A stretch of 19,030 nucleotides of DNA, from the NCBI GenBank assembly GCA_965657165.1, contig CBFHNG010000035.1, positions 1-19,030 on the forward strand, read 5' to 3'. The stretch is from UBA3537 sp965657165 (GTDB lineage: Bacteria > Bacteroidota > Bacteroidia > Flavobacteriales > Flavobacteriaceae). Of this stretch, positions 1 through 6,734 are shown piece after piece. Numbering within the stretch: position 1 is the stretch's first letter; every line of letters begins with the position of its first letter. The position numbers and the translations under genes are program-made. The notes beneath the pieces are model-generated. The model worked only from the letters and a program-made list of their open reading frames with translations. It ran no database searches and was not told where the DNA came from.

Positions 1-3
1 GCG

Positions 4-77
4 TGACCTCGGCAGGATTCAAACCTGCAACCTCTTGAGCCGTAATCAAGTGCACTATTCAGTTATGCTACGAGGCC
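4..77 (-). tRNA. tRNA-Arg (anticodon ACG)
   Basis: Read on the minus strand this folds into a complete cloverleaf of 74 nt. The acceptor stem pairs GGCCTCG with CGAGGTC (one G-T pair), the D stem is GCAT/GTGC, the anticodon stem CTTGA/TCAAG closes the loop TTACGGC, and the T stem GCAGG/CCTGC closes TTTGAAT. The anticodon is ACG, normally edited to ICG to read CGU/CGC/CGA. The discriminator base is A. It is followed by CGC, so the CCA tail appears not to be encoded. Confidence 0.95.
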
Positions 78-89
78 TTTGTAGGGCTG

Positions 90-119
90 CAAATATAACT
101 TATTAATTTTTTACGCAAA
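90..119 (-). promoter_or_regulatory. Promoter of tRNA-Arg, Bacteroidota type
   Basis: On the minus strand a TATATTTG box (97..90) matches the TAnnTTTG consensus exactly. A TTTG (119..116) lies 18 bases upstream. Transcription would begin near position 83, only a few bases before the mature tRNA 5' end at 77. The -33 element lies back to back with that of the divergent promoter at 127-154. Confidence 0.6.
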
Positions 120-126
120 AGAATTT

Positions 127-154
127 TTGTTCAAATTCAAAAAACTTAAATTTG
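127..154 (+). promoter_or_regulatory. Promoter of the persulfide dioxygenase gene
   Basis: TTG at 127-129, a 17-base spacer, then TAAATTTG at 147-154, an exact match to the Bacteroidota TAnnTTTG element. It would give a very short leader (about 10 nt) before the ATG at 172. I see no palindromic operator for a persulfide sensor such as CstR or BigR here. Confidence 0.55.
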
Positions 155-171
155 TATAAAAATATATAAAT

Positions 172-1584
172 ATGATTATCGAACAAATCTACACCAATTG
201 TCTTGCACAAGGCGCATATTATATTGAATCTAACGGCGAAGCAGCGATTATTGACCCCCTTAGAGAACCTCAGCCCTATATTGAGAGAGCGCAAAAAAAT
301 GGTGCTCAAATCAAATTTATTTTTGAAACTCATATTCATGCGGATTTTGTATCCGGACATGTTGATTTGGCTAAAAAAACTGGAGCAACTATTGTTTTTG
401 GCCCAAATGCAAAAACTAGTTTCAATTGCTATAATGCCTCCGATAACGAAGAATTCAAGATTGGAAATATCACTATAAAAGTTCTGCATACACCTGGTCA
501 CACACTAGAATCAGTCACTTATTTATTGATTGATGAAAATGGTAAAAATCATGCAGTATTCACCGGTGACACACTATTTTTAGGAGATGTTGGCCGGCCG
601 GATTTAGCTATAAAATCTGATTTGACTGAAAAAGATTTGGCTGGAATGCTTTTTGAATCTTTACGTTCAAAAATTATGACATTAAATGACGATGTAATTG
701 TTTATCCTGCTCATGGTGCAGGCTCTGCTTGTGGAAAAAATCTCAGTAAAGAAACCGTTGGAACCATTGGAGAACAAAAACAAACAAACTATGCCCTAAG
801 ATCTGAAATGAGCAAAGAAGAATTTGTAAAAGAAGTATTAGAAGGCATAAGCCCACCCCCACAATATTTTGCAAAAAATGCACTTCTAAACAAAACAGGG
901 TATTCAGATTTAGACCAAGTACTTGACTCTGGAAATACACCACTTTCAGTCGATTTATTCGAAGAGTTTGCTGAAAACAACAATACGCTCATCTTGGATG
1001 TAAGAACACAACAAGAATTCGTAAAAAATCATATTCCTGGGTCAATTTTTATAGGATTAAATGGTGGATTTGCACCATGGGTTGGAGCACTTATTAAAGA
1101 TATTACTCAGCCTATACTACTAGTTGTTCCTGAAGGAAAATCAGAAGAAGCAGTCACTCGTCTTGCTCGTGTTGGATATGATAATACTCTTGGATATCTG
1201 GATGGCGGAATGGAGTCTTGGATAAAAGCTGGAAAAAAAACAGATCAAATTACTTCTATAACAGCAAATGAGTTTGAACAATACACAAAAAATGAAACTG
1301 TTAATGTTTTGGATGTCAGAAAAGATGGTGAATACCAATCCATGCACCTTAGTGGTGATCACATTCAGCATTTTGCTTTAGATTATATCAATAAGCAACT
1401 TGATTTAATTAGTTCTGATAAAAAATACTACATTCACTGTGCGGGTGGCTACAGGTCTGTAATTGCTGCATCAATACTTAAAGCAAATGGCTTTCATAAT
1501 ATCGTGGATATTGCAGGTGGATTTGCTGCTTTGAAAAAAACAAATTTGGAAGTCAGCGACTACGTTTGTCCTTCGACACTATAA
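172..1584 (+). CDS. CstB-like persulfide dioxygenase-rhodanese fusion
   Basis: Predicted cytoplasmic 470-residue enzyme of the ETHE1/CstB type, oxidising glutathione- or low-molecular-weight persulfides to sulfite and possibly passing sulfur to make thiosulfate. Domain order: a metallo-beta-lactamase-fold dioxygenase (about 1-235) with H54-x-H56-x-D58, H110 (TPGH), D133 (TGD) and H181. The expected mononuclear iron ligands by homology to ETHE1 are H54, H110 and D133. Next comes a rhodanese-like domain (about 255-352) whose active loop reads VPEGKSEEA and has no cysteine, then a second rhodanese (about 362-455) with an intact loop CAGGYRS and catalytic C423. This dioxygenase/dead rhodanese/live rhodanese order matches staphylococcal CstB (444 residues). 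C187 in the HGAGSACGK stretch and C466 in the tail are additional cysteines. The gene is single, with its own promoter. It ends one base from the convergent clpS stop, with no terminator visible. Substrate choice is inferred. Confidence 0.88.
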   Translation: MIIEQIYTNCLAQGAYYIESNGEAAIIDPLREPQPYIERAQKNGAQIKFIFETHIHADFVSGHVDLAKKTGATIVFGPNAKTSFNCYNASDNEEFKIGNITIKVLHTPGHTLESVTYLLIDENGKNHAVFTGDTLFLGDVGRPDLAIKSDLTEKDLAGMLFESLRSKIMTLNDDVIVYPAHGAGSACGKNLSKETVGTIGEQKQTNYALRSEMSKEEFVKEVLEGISPPPQYFAKNALLNKTGYSDLDQVLDSGNTPLSVDLFEEFAENNNTLILDVRTQQEFVKNHIPGSIFIGLNGGFAPWVGALIKDITQPILLVVPEGKSEEAVTRLARVGYDNTLGYLDGGMESWIKAGKKTDQITSITANEFEQYTKNETVNVLDVRKDGEYQSMHLSGDHIQHFALDYINKQLDLISSDKKYYIHCAGGYRSVIAASILKANGFHNIVDIAGGFAALKKTNLEVSDYVCPSTL

Positions 1585-1585
1585 C

Positions 1586-1861
1586 TTAAATTATTTCTGC
1601 ACTTAAGCCCGCTTGTAATAATTTTGAGCAGCGTGGCTTTAGGTCAGCATAGGGACCTGTTTTTACGGTGCATTTACCTTTGTAGTGTACCAATAACGAG
1701 CATTGCTCAGCCTGTTCGAAAGTATGATTACAAGCATCTACCAATGTTTGAATCACATGGTCAAAAGTGTTTACATCATCGTTAAATAGTACAATTTCGT
1801 TGAATTTCCCATGCTCCTCTGTTGTTTCAACAACCTCTTTAATTTTTTCTTTTGTAGCCAT
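1586..1861 (-). CDS. clpS: ATP-dependent Clp protease adaptor ClpS
   Basis: Small adaptor (91 residues) that delivers N-degron substrates to the ClpA/ClpC-ClpP protease in the cytoplasm. The ClpS core shows LFNDDVNTFDHVI at about residues 25-37, with the NDD-x-x-T-x-x-x-V signature that forms the N-degron pocket. Further along are the C-x-L-L-V-H-x-x-G-K segment (H59) and a PRCSKL stretch near the end. Length is typical for Bacteroidota ClpS, with a flexible N-terminal tail rich in Lys and Glu. It is the last gene of the seven-gene operon. Its ATG overlaps the prmA stop by one base (TAATG), which suggests translational coupling. Its stop lies one base from the convergent stop of the persulfide dioxygenase, so antisense read-through is possible there. 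Confidence 0.95.
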   Translation of the reverse strand: MATKEKIKEVVETTEEHGKFNEIVLFNDDVNTFDHVIQTLVDACNHTFEQAEQCSLLVHYKGKCTVKTGPYADLKPRCSKLLQAGLSAEII

Positions 1862-2700
1862 TAGTTGATTTTAAACTTTAACGCTGCCCAATCATTTTTT
1901 GAATTTTGTACTTCTAAACTCAAATTGTAATCCACACAAACTTCTTGAATCATGGGAATATCATTTTTATAAAAACCACTTAAAAATAATAAACCATTTG
2001 GATTTAAACAAGTTGAATAGATAGGAATATCTTGAATAAGAATATTTCTATTGATATTTGCAATGATGATATCGAATTTCTTTGCTTTTAAAATACTTGC
2101 ATCACCTTTTAAAACTTTGATATTATGACACGAATTTCGTTCAACATTTTCAATACTGTTCAAATAGCACCATTCATCAATATCAATGGCTTCAATGTTA
2201 GAAGCTCCTTTCATTTCGGCTAAAATTGCCAAAACACCTGTTCCACAACCCATATCCAAAACTGTCTTATTTTGAAAATTAGAGTCGAGAATAAATTGAA
2301 TCATCATGTGTGTAGTTTCATGATGCCCAGTACCAAAACTCATTTTGGGTTCAATGATGATATCATATTGTGCAGAACTTTTCTTATGAAAAGGGGCTCG
2401 AACTGCACAACGGTTATCAACTAAAATGGGATGAAAATTTTCTTCCCATTTGGCATTCCAATTGACTTGCTCAATCTCTTCGAAGTTGTATTGAATTGAA
2501 AATGAATCGTTTTTTAATAGTTGTATTTCCTCCAACATGGTTGAATGAAATTCATTTTTTTGGATGTATGCTGTAATGCCATTGGGGGTTTCAACAAAAC
2601 TCTCAAATCCAACATAGCCAAGTTCTGCAATTAGGATATCTACCCCAGGATTTAGAGGTTCAACCTGAAAATAATATGCAATGTAAGTAGAGGCGCCCAC
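1861..2700 (-). CDS. prmA: Ribosomal protein L11 methyltransferase
   Basis: SAM-dependent methyltransferase (279 residues) that trimethylates ribosomal protein L11. The N-terminal part (about 1-80) corresponds to the substrate-recognition domain of PrmA. A linker follows with the family hallmark FGTGHHETT at about 122-130. The Rossmann-like catalytic domain starts with motif I, VLDMGCGTGVLAI at 147-159, an acidic AIDIDE at 171-176 that should hold the SAM ribose, and NINRNIL at 215-221, equivalent to the substrate-binding N-x-N-x-x-x-L motif of PrmA. The N-terminus reads naturally from the ATG at 2700. It sits six bases after the tpiA stop and overlaps clpS by one base. The tpiA-prmA-clpS order is, to my knowledge, common in Bacteroidota and has no obvious functional logic beyond co-expression. 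Confidence 0.94.
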   Translation of the reverse strand: MGASTYIAYYFQVEPLNPGVDILIAELGYVGFESFVETPNGITAYIQKNEFHSTMLEEIQLLKNDSFSIQYNFEEIEQVNWNAKWEENFHPILVDNRCAVRAPFHKKSSAQYDIIIEPKMSFGTGHHETTHMMIQFILDSNFQNKTVLDMGCGTGVLAILAEMKGASNIEAIDIDEWCYLNSIENVERNSCHNIKVLKGDASILKAKKFDIIIANINRNILIQDIPIYSTCLNPNGLLFLSGFYKNDIPMIQEVCVDYNLSLEVQNSKNDWAALKFKIN

Positions 2701-2706
2701 TTATTT

Positions 2707-3456
2707 TTAAAATGAATGTATAATGGCATTAAACATATCTACATCCAAAGCTGCACCACCTATAAGACCACCGTCAACGTCTGGTTTTGAAAAAATTTCT
2801 TTTGCGTTTGCAGGTTTTACACTACCCCCATAAAGAATTGAAATACTGTCGGCAAGCGTTGATGAATACTGTTCTGCAAGTGTTTTTCGAATAAAAGCGT
2901 GCATATCTTGTGCTTGTTCTGGAGTTGCTGTTTCACCAGTGCCAATAGCCCAAACAGGCTCGTAAGCTAGTACAATTTGACCCCAAGAGGACTCTGGTAA
3001 ATGGAACAATGCATTCTTAATTTGACTTACTACAACTTCATTTTCTTTTCCCGCTTTTCGGTCTGTAAGTTCTTCTCCAAAACAAAAGATAAGACGCATG
3101 TCATTCGCCAGAGCAGCATCTACTTTTTTGGCAAGCAATTCGTCGGTTTCATTGAAATAGGCACGGCGTTCACTGTGCCCCAAAATAACAGTATTTACAC
3201 CAACACTTTTTAGCATTTTGGCGCTAATTTCTCCTGTATAGGCTCCACTTTCTGCAAAATGCATATTTTGTGCTGCTACTGCTATTGAACTCCCTTTTAA
3301 GGTGTGACATGCAGCCAATAAGTTGGTAAATGGAGGTGCAATAATTACATCTGTAGTTGAATGTTGATGTGTTTCAAGAAGTTTTGAAACTAGTATTTCT
3401 GAATCTACATAGTCTTTGTTCATTTTCCAATTTCCTGCAACAATTTGTTTTCTCAT
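2707..3456 (-). CDS. tpiA: Triosephosphate isomerase
   Basis: Glycolytic and gluconeogenic TIM-barrel enzyme (249 residues) interconverting dihydroxyacetone phosphate and glyceraldehyde 3-phosphate. All catalytic residues are visible: N9 and K11 in AGNWKMN, H94 in the GHSERR motif, and E166 in YEPVWAIGTG, the start of the mobile loop 6. The phosphate-binding YGGSVKPAN (209-217) and GGLIGGAAL (229-237) are intact. One mild variation is FCFGE where many homologues have CIGE. Length is normal. The ATG overlaps the upstream TlpA-like gene in an ATGA junction (4 bases), so translation is probably coupled. It sits fifth in the seven-gene operon and has no promoter of its own that I can see. Confidence 0.97.
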   Translation of the reverse strand: MRKQIVAGNWKMNKDYVDSEILVSKLLETHQHSTTDVIIAPPFTNLLAACHTLKGSSIAVAAQNMHFAESGAYTGEISAKMLKSVGVNTVILGHSERRAYFNETDELLAKKVDAALANDMRLIFCFGEELTDRKAGKENEVVVSQIKNALFHLPESSWGQIVLAYEPVWAIGTGETATPEQAQDMHAFIRKTLAEQYSSTLADSISILYGGSVKPANAKEIFSKPDVDGGLIGGAALDVDMFNAIIHSF

Positions 3457-3941
3457 TTTAAGTATTTTCTTAGGTTTTTATCTTTAGTTTTTATCGCTTT
3501 GTAGACTACAATTTTTCCATCAGGGTCAACAATCAAATACCGTGGAATCCAATCCAAATCTAAAAAAGTCCCCATAGCACCTTTCCAACCTGATTGCATA
3601 AAGTAATGATCGCCTTGTAGATTATATGTTTGTATCCCTTTTTTCCATGCACCCAAAGATTTGTCTAAAGACAAAAACACAAAGCTCATTTCTGGATATT
3701 TTTGTTGAAGTTCTTTGACCTTTGGTAGACTTTTCCTGCAATCCTTACACCATGACGCCCAAACATCAATAAATATAGTTTGCCCCTTGTGCTGTTCCAA
3801 AATAGCACTAAAAGGCACAACATTTTCATCTATAGTTATAAACTTATCATTTAGAGCTGCTTCGGAAAATGCAGTTATCTTATCCGATTGGCAGTTCAGC
3901 AAAGTGCTACCGAGTAAAAAGGTAAAAAGTAGTTTTTTCAT
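3453..3941 (-). CDS. TlpA-like thioredoxin-fold lipoprotein
   Basis: Predicted envelope thiol-disulfide oxidoreductase, 162 residues. The N-terminus MKKLLFTFLLGSTLLNC is a lipoprotein signal peptide with the lipobox cysteine at C17. The mature protein would therefore be membrane-anchored on the periplasmic side. The thioredoxin fold begins with the strand TIFIDVWASWC. The redox motif C65-K-D-C68 is present in the WASWCKDCRKSLP context typical of the TlpA/ResA/thioredoxin-like family, and a cis-proline (P133 in DWIPRYLIVD) sits at the expected place. Partners are unknown. The two upstream operon genes encode a polytopic permease and a DoxX/MauE-type membrane protein with a C-x-C pair, so a reductant or oxidant role in an envelope redox pathway is reasonable but unproven. 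Its start directly abuts the permease stop and its end overlaps tpiA by four bases. Confidence 0.85.
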   Translation of the reverse strand: MKKLLFTFLLGSTLLNCQSDKITAFSEAALNDKFITIDENVVPFSAILEQHKGQTIFIDVWASWCKDCRKSLPKVKELQQKYPEMSFVFLSLDKSLGAWKKGIQTYNLQGDHYFMQSGWKGAMGTFLDLDWIPRYLIVDPDGKIVVYKAIKTKDKNLRKYLK

Positions 3942-5018
3942 TTAGTTTAATTTTATTTTTGGATCTAAATAAGCATAGATAATATCAACAACAATATTTA
4001 GAATAACAAAAATAGTAGCAATTATTAAAACAGCCCCCATAATTACGGGTAAATCTAAAGTATTTAAGGCATTTACAATTTCTTTTCCAAGACCATTCCA
4101 ACCAAAAACATATTCTACAAAAACTGCGCCAGCCAATAATGATGCAAACCAACCTGAAATTGCAGTTACAACAGGGCTCATTGCGTTCTTCAGCGCATGT
4201 TTCAAAAGCACTTGTTTTGCACTCAACCCCTTTGCTTCAGCCGTTTTGATATACTCTTGATTGAATACTTCGAGCAAAGAATTCCGCATCAACTGTGAAA
4301 CTACAGCAAGTGGACGGATCCCCAAAACAATGGACGGAAGTATTAAATTTTGAAATTGCAAGGCACTATATTCTCCATAATCATCCAATTCATATAAATT
4401 TCCTGTCATTTCTAACCCTGTAAATTCATGCCATAAAAATCCAAACAACCACGCGAAGATAATCGCGCTAAAAAAAGAAGGTAAGCTCATCCCAAGAGTA
4501 CTAATGATCAGGATAAATTTATCAATCAAATGATCTTTATACAACGCCGAAATAATGCCAAAAAACACCCCTAACAACAATGCGATAATAATAGAAGTAC
4601 TTGCCAGAATAATTGTATTTGGCAGCGTGTCTTTTAGGATTTCTGAAACATTTTTTCCTTGTCGAGTAAATGACGTTCTTAAATAAGGGGGTTTCAAAAC
4701 GAAACTCTTATTTTGAGTTTTGAAAAGTAAAATATGTTTGTAATTTTTAGAAGAAAGGTGTGTATAATGCTCCTCATTGTTAGAATGAAATGAAAGAGGA
4801 GACAAATCGTTCAAGTAATATAAATACTGAGTAAAAATAGGTTGGTCAAATCCGTATTTTTGTTGAACTATTTTTAGTTGAGCGACGTCCTCATTCTGAC
4901 CTAGCATCATGCGGGCAGGGTCGCCAGGAAGGATATTAAATAGAAAAAAAATAACGGTAACTACACCAAAAAGTGTGATGCAGGTGTTCACTATTTTTTT
5001 TACAATGTAATTGCCCAA
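3942..5018 (-). CDS. ABC transporter permease, DppB/OppB type
   Basis: Polytopic inner membrane permease (358 residues) of the peptide/nickel importer family. The N-terminal helix (about 5-30) is followed by the family signature ILPGDPARMMLGQ. The core helices lie after about residue 130. The EAA loop that contacts the ATPase is clear: EYIKTAEAKGLSAKQVLLK around 255-275. The C-terminus is hydrophobic and ends in AYLDPKIKLN. Compared with DppB there is an extra stretch of roughly 35-45 residues between QYLYYLND and the YLRTSFTRQGKNV segment (about 70-110), predicted periplasmic. No second permease, ATPase or binding protein gene is in the window, so it must pair with components encoded elsewhere or act differently. 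It lies between the BT_3928 gene (3-base gap) and the TlpA-like gene (no gap). Confidence 0.85.
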   Translation of the reverse strand: MGNYIVKKIVNTCITLFGVVTVIFFLFNILPGDPARMMLGQNEDVAQLKIVQQKYGFDQPIFTQYLYYLNDLSPLSFHSNNEEHYTHLSSKNYKHILLFKTQNKSFVLKPPYLRTSFTRQGKNVSEILKDTLPNTIILASTSIIIALLLGVFFGIISALYKDHLIDKFILIISTLGMSLPSFFSAIIFAWLFGFLWHEFTGLEMTGNLYELDDYGEYSALQFQNLILPSIVLGIRPLAVVSQLMRNSLLEVFNQEYIKTAEAKGLSAKQVLLKHALKNAMSPVVTAISGWFASLLAGAVFVEYVFGWNGLGKEIVNALNTLDLPVIMGAVLIIATIFVILNIVVDIIYAYLDPKIKLN

Positions 5019-5021
5019 ATT

Positions 5022-6116
5022 TTATAATTCTAAATCCTCAATATCGTTCCAATGCACTTTTTGTTGAACCGTTCCTTTTTCAAGCTGTAGAGCACCAGGA
5101 TTGGATCGTACTACAGTTTTTAAAGCTTTTTCATCACAGATGAAAAATTCAAATTTAAGGTCGTATTCTTGCTTAATTCTATTCTTGACATCTTCTCCTG
5201 AGGCACTTAACCCAATAACGGTATATCCTTTTTGAAGTGCTTCATCAGAAATTGCTTTTAATTTCAAAAGCCCCTCTTTTTCAGCAGTTTCTAAATTATA
5301 AGAAACAAGCATCAATAAACGCTCTGCATTGAGGTAATATTCTGTAAAGTCTTCGTCCTCGGATTCAATTGAAAAGTCTAATATTGATGGTTGAAAACCT
5401 TCTTCAATAATTTTTGTTTCTACACCAACATAAGTGCCCTCAACATTTGGGTATGATCCATCTGTTACAATGGTTTGTTGTTCTCCATCAACATCAAAAG
5501 TCCATGTAAATTCTTGAACTGCTTTTGGTGCATCGGGGGGTGTACTCATATTTTGAAGGAGATTGTCTCCAATTTTATATGCTCTAAAATCTATACTTGG
5601 AAGGTGCATCAGCACATGATATCCAAATGCTAAACTTAAAATTAAACTCAATGCGGCAATGCTATTGGTTACAATTGGGCTAAAAATTGGGGTAATATAC
5701 TTTCTGCCAAAAAAGATGATAAGAATAAGTGCAAGCAAGACAACATCTTTGGTAAAACTCTCCCATGGGGTTAATTTTAGAGCATCTCCAAAGCATCCAC
5801 AGTCTTTCACTTTGTCAAAATAAGCGGAATAAAACGTTAAAAATGTGAAGAATACAATCATCAACAAAAGACTCCAAAGTGTGAATTTTGGTTTATAACC
5901 AATCAACAAAAACACTCCTAAAACGACTTCAAAAACAACAACAAAAACAGAAATTGCTAGTGCATAGGGTTCCAAAAAAGGAAGATTTAAGACCTCTGCA
6001 CTAAAATATTCTTGAAGTTTATAGGAAAACCCAAGAGGGTCATTGAGTTTGATAAAGCCAGAAATTATAAATAATATTCCAACAAATATTCTAGAAATTG
6101 GGGTTAAGATTTTCAT
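5022..6116 (-). CDS. BT_3928-type DoxX/MauE membrane protein
   Basis: Membrane protein of 364 residues with no established function. The N-terminal half is a four-helix DoxX/MauE-like domain (segments about 4-22, 51-73, 79-97, 124-137) that starts with the DoxX-like RIFVGILFIISGFIKLNDP. It carries a CGCFGD motif (C106, C108) just before the fourth helix. A further helix lies at about 147-170. The soluble C-terminal half (about 200-364) looks thioredoxin-like: strand LLMLVSYN, a later strand YTVIGLSAS, then FEFFICDEKAL and a NPGAL turn resembling the cis-Pro region. It lacks a C-x-x-C pair. MauE-type domains are linked to disulfide handling in methylamine dehydrogenase maturation, and the TlpA-like gene nearby supports a redox role, but this is inference. 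The start overlaps the DUF1599 stop by one base. Confidence 0.82.
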   Translation of the reverse strand: MKILTPISRIFVGILFIISGFIKLNDPLGFSYKLQEYFSAEVLNLPFLEPYALAISVFVVVFEVVLGVFLLIGYKPKFTLWSLLLMIVFFTFLTFYSAYFDKVKDCGCFGDALKLTPWESFTKDVVLLALILIIFFGRKYITPIFSPIVTNSIAALSLILSLAFGYHVLMHLPSIDFRAYKIGDNLLQNMSTPPDAPKAVQEFTWTFDVDGEQQTIVTDGSYPNVEGTYVGVETKIIEEGFQPSILDFSIESEDEDFTEYYLNAERLLMLVSYNLETAEKEGLLKLKAISDEALQKGYTVIGLSASGEDVKNRIKQEYDLKFEFFICDEKALKTVVRSNPGALQLEKGTVQQKVHWNDIEDLEL

Positions 6117-6655
6117 TATTTTTCGTTTAAGTGAATGAGCGCAAAAATGGCATAATTAATCATATCTTGATAGTTGGCATCTATTCCCTCGCTTACAAGA
6201 GTTTGGCCTGCATTATCTTCAATTTGTTTTACACGCAATAGTTTTTGAAGGATTAAATCTGTAAGGGAACTTACTCGCATATCGCGCCAAGCTTCGCCAT
6301 AATCATGATTTTTATCCATCATTAATTGTTTGGTTTGAGCAACTTTCGAATCATAATCTGACATGGTCTCTTCAAATGACAAATCGGGATGCTCTACTAC
6401 CCCACGATCAATTTGAATCAATGCCATGACACAATAATTAATGATTCCAATAAATTCACTTGCAGCCCCTTCATCAACGCGTTGCGTTTTGTTTTGTTGC
6501 AATCCACGTATGCGTTGTGCTTTAATAAATATTTGATCCGTAAGTGACGGAAGTCTTAGAATACGCCATGCACAGCCATAGTCTTTCATTTTTTTTGAAA
6601 ATAAATCTCTACAACTTGAAACAACTGCATCGTATTCTTTTGATGTATTTTGCAT
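6116..6655 (-). CDS. DUF1599 protein with duplicated domain
   Basis: Soluble protein of 179 residues matching the DUF1599 family, which I recall being grouped with nucleotide-modification-associated domains; its biochemical function is not established. The sequence is an internal duplication. Repeat 1 (about 15-84) contains KDYGCAWRILRLPSLTDQI and ends in FIGIINYCVMALIQI. Repeat 2 (about 109-177) contains HDYGEAWRDMRVSSLTDLI and ends in YQDMINYAIFALIHL. The two DYG motifs are 93 residues apart. Conserved D, Y, W, R and SLTD positions in both copies suggest a symmetric active or binding site. It is the first gene of the operon and diverges from folP. The ATG at 6655 is the natural start, in MQNTSKEYD. 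The mRNA leader would include the inverted repeat region near 6700. Confidence 0.82.
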   Translation of the reverse strand: MQNTSKEYDAVVSSCRDLFSKKMKDYGCAWRILRLPSLTDQIFIKAQRIRGLQQNKTQRVDEGAASEFIGIINYCVMALIQIDRGVVEHPDLSFEETMSDYDSKVAQTKQLMMDKNHDYGEAWRDMRVSSLTDLILQKLLRVKQIEDNAGQTLVSEGIDANYQDMINYAIFALIHLNEK

Positions 6656-6696
6656 AAAATGGATTGAATTTTCCGTAAATTTCGCTTAAAATTTTC

Positions 6697-6718
6697 AAAC
6701 CATCAAAATTTATGGTTT
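6697..6718. repeat. Operator-like inverted repeat, folP/DUF1599 intergenic
   Basis: AAACCAT (6697-6703) and ATGGTTT (6712-6718) form a perfect 7-bp inverted repeat around an 8-base A/T-rich centre. It lies in the 79-base divergent intergenic region, 16 bases before the folP ATG and about 40 bases before the DUF1599 ATG. On the minus strand the centre overlaps a 7-of-8 match to TAnnTTTG (AAATTTTG). It could be an operator controlling one or both directions, or a chance palindrome. Confidence 0.35.
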
Positions 6719-6734
6719 AAACTTTACACAGCTA

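Noticed and set aside
103..501. Minus-strand 132-codon frame near the left edge
   Set aside because: Covers the dioxygenase promoter and 5' coding region; Phe/Ile/Asn-rich composition with no motif. The plus-strand gene explains the sequence.
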